NCBI GenBank assembly: GCA_900754115.1 | Contig: CAAEBM010000056.1 | Span: 1-64,000, forward strand | From: Bacilli bacterium | GTDB lineage: Bacteria > Bacillota_I > Bacilli_A > RFN20 > CAG-631 | Reading direction: 5' to 3' | DNA length: 64,000 nucleotides | Part shown: positions 60,387 to 64,000 of the stretch, piece by piece | How positions within the stretch are numbered: position 1 is the first letter of the stretch | Layout of the letters: each line of letters opens with the position of its first letter | Notes under the pieces: generated by a model | Seen by the model: the letters and a program-made list of their open reading frames with translations, nothing else | What the model was told of the DNA's origin: nothing | The model's database searches: none | Translations under genes and position numbers: made by a program

Positions 60387-61463
60387 ATGCCTTTAACTAA
60401 AAAACAATTGCAAGTTTTAAAAGAATTTTGTTTAGGATATGGAGCTTCTGGTTATGAAAAAGAAATCACACATCTTTTTAAAAAATATGCTCAAGATTAT
60501 TGTGATGAAATCATTTATGATAAACTTGGCTCAATTTATGCAATAAAACGATCACAACAAAAAAATGCTTTAAAAGTGATGGTTTGTGCGCATAGTGATG
60601 AAGTGGCTTTAAAAGTGACATCGATTAATGAACAAGGACTTTTATCTTTTCAAGTCACTGGCATTTGGGACCAAATTTTAATGGGACAACGAGTGACCTT
60701 AATCAATCAAAAAAATGAAAAGTGGAAAGGAGCAATTTGTGCTATTCCACCTCATTTACTCTCTTCAGAATTAAAAAATCAACCCGTAAATGCTAAAAAC
60801 ATGGTAGCAGATTTTGGATTTTTAAATAAAGAAGATGCACTATCTCATGTGCGTTTAGGAGATCCCATTTTTTTAGATGGCTCTTTTGAAGTGTTAAATG
60901 ACAATCGAATTTTAGCAAAAGCTTTGGATAATCGCATTGGTTGTGCATTATGTGTTGAACTTTTAAAAAGTTTGAAAGATACGTCATTACCTTATGATTT
61001 GTTTGTTGGATTAAATGTTCAAGAAGAAGTAGGACTTCGTGGGGCGACAACAGCTGCTCAAATGATTCAACCTGATTTTGCCATTGTCATTGATTGTTCT
61101 CCAGCAAATGATTTGACATCTAGTCAAGAACTTGGACAATTAGGGAAAGGACTTTTAGTTCGTGTAGTGGATGGTGGTATGATTGCTTTTCCACAATTAA
61201 TTGATTACCAACGTCAACTTTGTAAAAAATATGCAATTCCTTTTCAATATTATCTTTCTAATGGTGGAACGGATGCAGGTGTGATTCATCGCACCATGAA
61301 AGGGGTACTTACTTTGACTTCTTGCATTTGTGCTAGAAATATTCACTCTAATTGTTCCATCATGGATACTAATGATTACCAAGCAAATTTAAAATTTTTA
61401 AAGTTAGTTTTAAAACAATTCAATGAAAAATTATATCAAACTTGGTTAAAGGAAGGTCGATAA
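60387..61463 (+). CDS. M42 family aminopeptidase paralogue, 358 aa
   Basis: Same fold and motif order as the gene at 31.3 kb: VCAHSDEVALKV (His/Asp), KALDNRIGC (bridging Asp), QEEVGLRGA (Glu), VIDCS (Asp), GGTDAGVIHR, and ARNIHSNCSI (His). All metal ligands appear kept, with more divergent flanks (AHSDE for GHIDE). AAAGGAGG precedes ATG 60387. In some Bacilli the neighbour order trmB-M42-ytpR is conserved. Confidence 0.9.
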   Translation: MPLTKKQLQVLKEFCLGYGASGYEKEITHLFKKYAQDYCDEIIYDKLGSIYAIKRSQQKNALKVMVCAHSDEVALKVTSINEQGLLSFQVTGIWDQILMGQRVTLINQKNEKWKGAICAIPPHLLSSELKNQPVNAKNMVADFGFLNKEDALSHVRLGDPIFLDGSFEVLNDNRILAKALDNRIGCALCVELLKSLKDTSLPYDLFVGLNVQEEVGLRGATTAAQMIQPDFAIVIDCSPANDLTSSQELGQLGKGLLVRVVDGGMIAFPQLIDYQRQLCKKYAIPFQYYLSNGGTDAGVIHRTMKGVLTLTSCICARNIHSNCSIMDTNDYQANLKFLKLVLKQFNEKLYQTWLKEGR

Positions 61464-61464
61464 A

Positions 61465-62046
61465 ATGGCATTTGTGTTTCATATTCCACATTGTTTATTA
61501 ATTAATTTTGGTTCAAACGAAAAAACAAAAGAAACAAAAAAAATTGATGATGTCGTCGCTTTATATAATCAAGATCAAAAAATAATTGGCTATAATCTTT
61601 TTTGTGAAATGCCAAATCTTCCTTATGGATTACTAAAACATCCTACACAAGAGTTAGAAAACGTTTGTAATGAAATGCTAAAAAAAGCGCAATTTTTGCT
61701 CATTAAGCTGCAAGGAACAGAAAATATAGTCGTAGGAAAGGTGTTAGAGTGCACTTCTCATCCCAATTCGGACCATCTTCACATTACTAAAGTAGATGTG
61801 GGACAAGAAATCTTGACGATTGTATGTGGAGCAAAAAATGTTTGTGCAGGAATAAAAGTCGTTGTGGCAAAAGTTGGCACTATGATGTTTGATGGAACAT
61901 TCATTGAAGCAAATCCCTTGCGAAATGTCCTATCTTGTGGTATGATATGTTCAGGATTTGAATTAAATTTGCCAAATTATCAAAAAGGACAAGGCATTTT
62001 AGTTTTAGATGATTCTTATTTGATTGGCGAACCATTTTTTAAATAG
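61465..62046 (+). CDS. ytpR: YtpR-like tRNA-binding (EMAP/OB-fold) domain protein, 193 aa
   Basis: The C-terminal 105 residues are a tRNA-binding OB fold (VVGKVLECTSHPNSDHLHITKVDVGQEILTIVCGAKNV...VVVAKVGTMMFDG...ANPLRNVLSCGMICSGFEL), the domain also found at the N-terminus of PheT. The N-terminal 85 residues (FVFHIPHCLLINFG...YNLF) match the YtpR layout. Function is undefined; tRNA binding is inferred. One-base gap after the M42 peptidase. Confidence 0.88.
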   Translation: MAFVFHIPHCLLINFGSNEKTKETKKIDDVVALYNQDQKIIGYNLFCEMPNLPYGLLKHPTQELENVCNEMLKKAQFLLIKLQGTENIVVGKVLECTSHPNSDHLHITKVDVGQEILTIVCGAKNVCAGIKVVVAKVGTMMFDGTFIEANPLRNVLSCGMICSGFELNLPNYQKGQGILVLDDSYLIGEPFFK

Positions 62047-62057
62047 GGGTGAAAAAC

Positions 62058-62216
62058 ATGGCAACAGAAAAAAAAGATGAAAAAAAAGAACTTCAAGATG
62101 AAACAGGGTTCATTCATACGGAAGAATTACGTGATCTTTTAAAAGAAAAAGAAAATGAAAAAAAATTGCCTTGGTATAAGAGATGGTTTAGTAAAGGAAA
62201 AAATAAAAAGAAGTAA
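62058..62216 (+). CDS. Small charged protein, 52 aa
   Basis: A 52-codon frame (MATEKKDEKKELQDETG...EELRDLLKEKENEKKLPWYKRWFSKGKNKKK) with GGGGTGA 8 nt upstream. It is highly charged, with a Trp-containing amphipathic basic end (LPWYKRWFSKG) that could touch membranes or nucleic acid. It lies 11 nt after ytpR and is closed by a terminator, so it reads as the operon's last gene. Family not recognised. Confidence 0.65.
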   Translation: MATEKKDEKKELQDETGFIHTEELRDLLKEKENEKKLPWYKRWFSKGKNKKK

Positions 62217-62218
62217 TG

Positions 62219-62255
62219 AAAAGAAAGAATGACTTTTTAGGGCATTCTTTCTTTT
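62219..62255 (+). terminator. Terminator of the thrS-ytpR unit
   Basis: AAAAGAAAGAATG / CATTCTTTCTTTT, a perfect 13-bp stem with an 11-nt loop and T run. Confidence 0.8.
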
Positions 62256-62282
62256 TATATTCAAGATTTATCAATATTCATC

Positions 62283-62311
62283 TTGCTAAACGAAGCCATA
62301 ATTGATACAAT
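62283..62311 (+). promoter_or_regulatory. Promoter of the LRR lipoprotein gene
   Basis: TTGCTA (62283-62288), 17-nt spacer, TACAAT (62306-62311) preceded by TG (extended -10), 26 nt before ATG 62338. Confidence 0.6.
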
Positions 62312-62337
62312 AAAAATGAGATGATGGAGGGAAGTAC

Positions 62338-64000
62338 ATGAAAAAAATTCATAATAAAATCATTGTATCGAATCTTTTATTAATTGGACTATTAGTTGGA
62401 TGTGGTTCTGTTTCTAATGGAACAAAAACTTATAGTTATGAATTCGACTATAAAAAGGTCGATGGTGGATTAGAAATCACAGGTATTCAATACAACAAAA
62501 AAAATAAAGTTTTAGATATTACCATTCCTGATGTGGTTCGCAATCAAAAAGTGGTCTCTATTGCACCACAAGCTTTAAAAGATGTCGATATTATTCGTCA
62601 CGTCATTATGGGACCAAATATTCAATCTATTGGCACAGAAGCTTTTTCTTCTTGTGACAATTTAATATCCATTACTTTCCCAACTGAAGTAGCGATGAAA
62701 ATTGGCGACCGCGCTTTTGAAAATACGGCTATAACCTCCATTCAAATTGGAAGTAAAATTGAATTAGGAAATGAAGTTTATAAAAATTGTTCTGAAGTAA
62801 AAACAATACAATCAGAAGCCATGGCTTATGGAAAAGATGTCTTTGCTGGTTGTCAAAAAGTAACGGATTTGACAATTAACTTTATTGGCGCTGATACTGA
62901 AAATCCTAAAACTTTAGATTATTTATTTGGAACTTTACCTACGACTTTAAATAGTATTACTGTGACTAATGCTGCAACATTTGCCGAAAATACTTTTGCT
63001 AATTTATCAAGTGTAACGAGTATTACCTTGCCGACAAATCGTTATACGAAATCTCTTCCTCAAGGTATTTTTGCTGGTTGTAGTAATCTTTCTAAAGTGA
63101 CAATTCCTTTTGTCGGCAGACAAACTTATGATGCTTCTAGTTCAATACCAGAAGAACAATATTCTCTTGCTTATTTATTTAATGTAGAAAGCAATGCTAA
63201 TCTTCCCGCATCTTTAAAAGAAGTCATTTTACATCCAGTAGTCAGTATAGAAAGTGTAAAATATGGACAAACCAGTATTCGTCCAGTTAATTTTTCAAAT
63301 AGTGCACATCTCACAACTTTAACAATGAATACTGGAGTGGAAACGATTGAATCTAATGCTTTTGCTGGATGTGTCGCATTAGAAAATATTACTTTATCTT
63401 CTTCTTTATCTAAAATTGGAAAAGATGCCTTCAAAGAAACAAAATATTATGCAGATCAATTAGAAGAAGGCAAAGATAAATTGATTACATTAGGCAGTTG
63501 GGCCATTGGATTTGAAACTAGTGGTGAAAATAACGATGTAGAAATTAATAATTCTGTTGTCAGTGCTGTTGCTGATGAATTATTCAAAGACAATCCTTAT
63601 ATTACTTCTATTAAGTTATCAAATGTAAAAACTTTAGGTTCAGAAGTATTTAAAGGAGCAACACAATTAAAAAGTGTCGATATGAATTTGTTAACAGAGG
63701 TTCCTGCGTCCACCTTTGAAGATTGTACATCTTTACAAGAAGTAAACTTACCAAGAATTACGAAAGTAGGAGCTCGTGCTTTTGCTAATAATACTTCTTT
63801 AGTAACGATGAATTTATCAAGAGTGACTGCCATTGCTGAATCAGCTTTTGAAGGATGTAGTTCATTAGAAACTATTACCATTTCAAAAGATCTTGAATCT
63901 GTAGGTGCCAATGCATTTTTAAACACTTCTTTAAAAACAGTAGAATGTACGAATTTAACACAAGCGGTAATTGATGCATTAAAAAGTTTACTTTCTTCAG
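62338..64000 (+). CDS. BspA-type leucine-rich-repeat lipoprotein (partial, runs off the window)
   Basis: The frame is open from ATG 62338 to the end (554 codons seen) with no stop, so the 3' end is missing. The signal MKKIHNKIIVSNLLLIGLLVGC has a lipobox (LVGC), predicting a lipid-anchored surface protein. The body has LRR_5 (BspA/TpLRR) repeats of about 22-24 residues with the pattern I-x-x-x-A-F-x-x-C-x-x-L-x-x-I-x-L-P (for example ESNAFAGCVALENITL, AESAFEGCSSLETITI). Some repeats are loose or contain longer inserts. Such proteins mediate adhesion in gut bacteria. GGAGGG precedes the ATG. The ligand is unknown. Confidence 0.9.
   Translation, partial: MKKIHNKIIVSNLLLIGLLVGCGSVSNGTKTYSYEFDYKKVDGGLEITGIQYNKKNKVLDITIPDVVRNQKVVSIAPQALKDVDIIRHVIMGPNIQSIGTEAFSSCDNLISITFPTEVAMKIGDRAFENTAITSIQIGSKIELGNEVYKNCSEVKTIQSEAMAYGKDVFAGCQKVTDLTINFIGADTENPKTLDYLFGTLPTTLNSITVTNAATFAENTFANLSSVTSITLPTNRYTKSLPQGIFAGCSNLSKVTIPFVGRQTYDASSSIPEEQYSLAYLFNVESNANLPASLKEVILHPVVSIESVKYGQTSIRPVNFSNSAHLTTLTMNTGVETIESNAFAGCVALENITLSSSLSKIGKDAFKETKYYADQLEEGKDKLITLGSWAIGFETSGENNDVEINNSVVSAVADELFKDNPYITSIKLSNVKTLGSEVFKGATQLKSVDMNLLTEVPASTFEDCTSLQEVNLPRITKVGARAFANNTSLVTMNLSRVTAIAESAFEGCSSLETITISKDLESVGANAFLNTSLKTVECTNLTQAVIDALKSLLSS

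Noticed and set aside
63171..63926. Two minus-strand open frames inside the LRR lipoprotein
   Set aside because: Shadows of a repetitive coding sequence; the plus frame has signal peptide, promoter and repeats.
1..64000. UGA as tryptophan (Mollicutes-type code)
   Set aside because: TGA ends pth, mfd and several other complete genes and Trp is always TGG, so the standard bacterial code is used.
1..64000. CRISPR arrays, rRNA, tRNA genes, intact insertion sequences or prophage
   Set aside because: No regularly spaced repeats, no cloverleaf or rRNA signatures and no transposase or integrase reading frame seen; the 49517 palindrome alone is insufficient.

Overview
The window is AT-rich (roughly 30% GC by eye) and reads as a chromosomal segment of a low-GC Gram-positive bacterium. 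TGA is used only as a stop, so this is not a Mycoplasma/Spiroplasma-type code. A YkuD L,D-transpeptidase and several lipoproteins point to a walled monoderm cell. Rubrerythrin and the absence of visible respiratory genes suggest an anaerobe. My inference is an uncultured gut Bacilli lineage (Erysipelotrichales/RF39-like relatives of Mollicutes); I cannot place it further from sequence alone.

Layout. 0-3 kb: a U32 RNA-hydroxylase/peptidase family gene and coaD, then a truncated ATPase relic. 3.3-9.6 kb: an oxidoreductase facing a glycogen operon (glgC-glgD-glgA plus two accessory genes). 9.7-12.7 kb: rubrerythrin and small membrane or coat-like genes. 12.9-24.5 kb: a long housekeeping run, pth-mfd-(DUF1835-like)-tilS-ftsH-hslO-metallophosphoesterase-degenerate GGDEF/EAL protein. 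24.5-30.4 kb: malQ, an OmpR-type two-component system and a GH13 glucosidase, which together with glgCDA form an alpha-glucan theme. 30.4-36 kb: a minus-strand cluster (truB, ribF, flavin reductase, rpsO, M42 peptidase, L,D-transpeptidase) facing a TtcA-like gene.

36-54 kb is accessory and regulatory in character. It holds a DUF4143 ATPase, a Cys-rich DUF11 protein, a four-repeat lipoprotein, an HTH-Fic protein with operator-like repeats, an ECF sigma/membrane anti-sigma/secreted cysteine peptidase operon, CIRCE-controlled htpG, an XRE regulator, an AlbA_2 regulator, and two unknown membrane-protein genes. Each of these two genes has a poly-G tract (G8 and G9) between its promoter hexamers. 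54-64 kb: a CPA2 antiporter facing a LysR regulator, a polytopic protein, a T-box-controlled thrS that lacks the TGS domain, trmB, a second M42 peptidase, a YtpR-like protein, and a BspA-type leucine-rich-repeat lipoprotein that runs off the window.

The strongest new signal is the pair of adjacent promoters with G8 and G9 spacers. This looks like promoter phase variation by slipped-strand mispairing controlling two membrane proteins of unknown function. Also notable are tandem palindromes flanking the ftsH promoter, a hairpin that sits exactly between a Shine-Dalgarno site and its start codon, and operator-like repeats placed inside the promoter of the HTH-Fic gene. No rRNA, tRNA, CRISPR array or intact insertion sequence was seen. 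Start codons were chosen from Shine-Dalgarno placement, so many genes begin later than the longest open frame.
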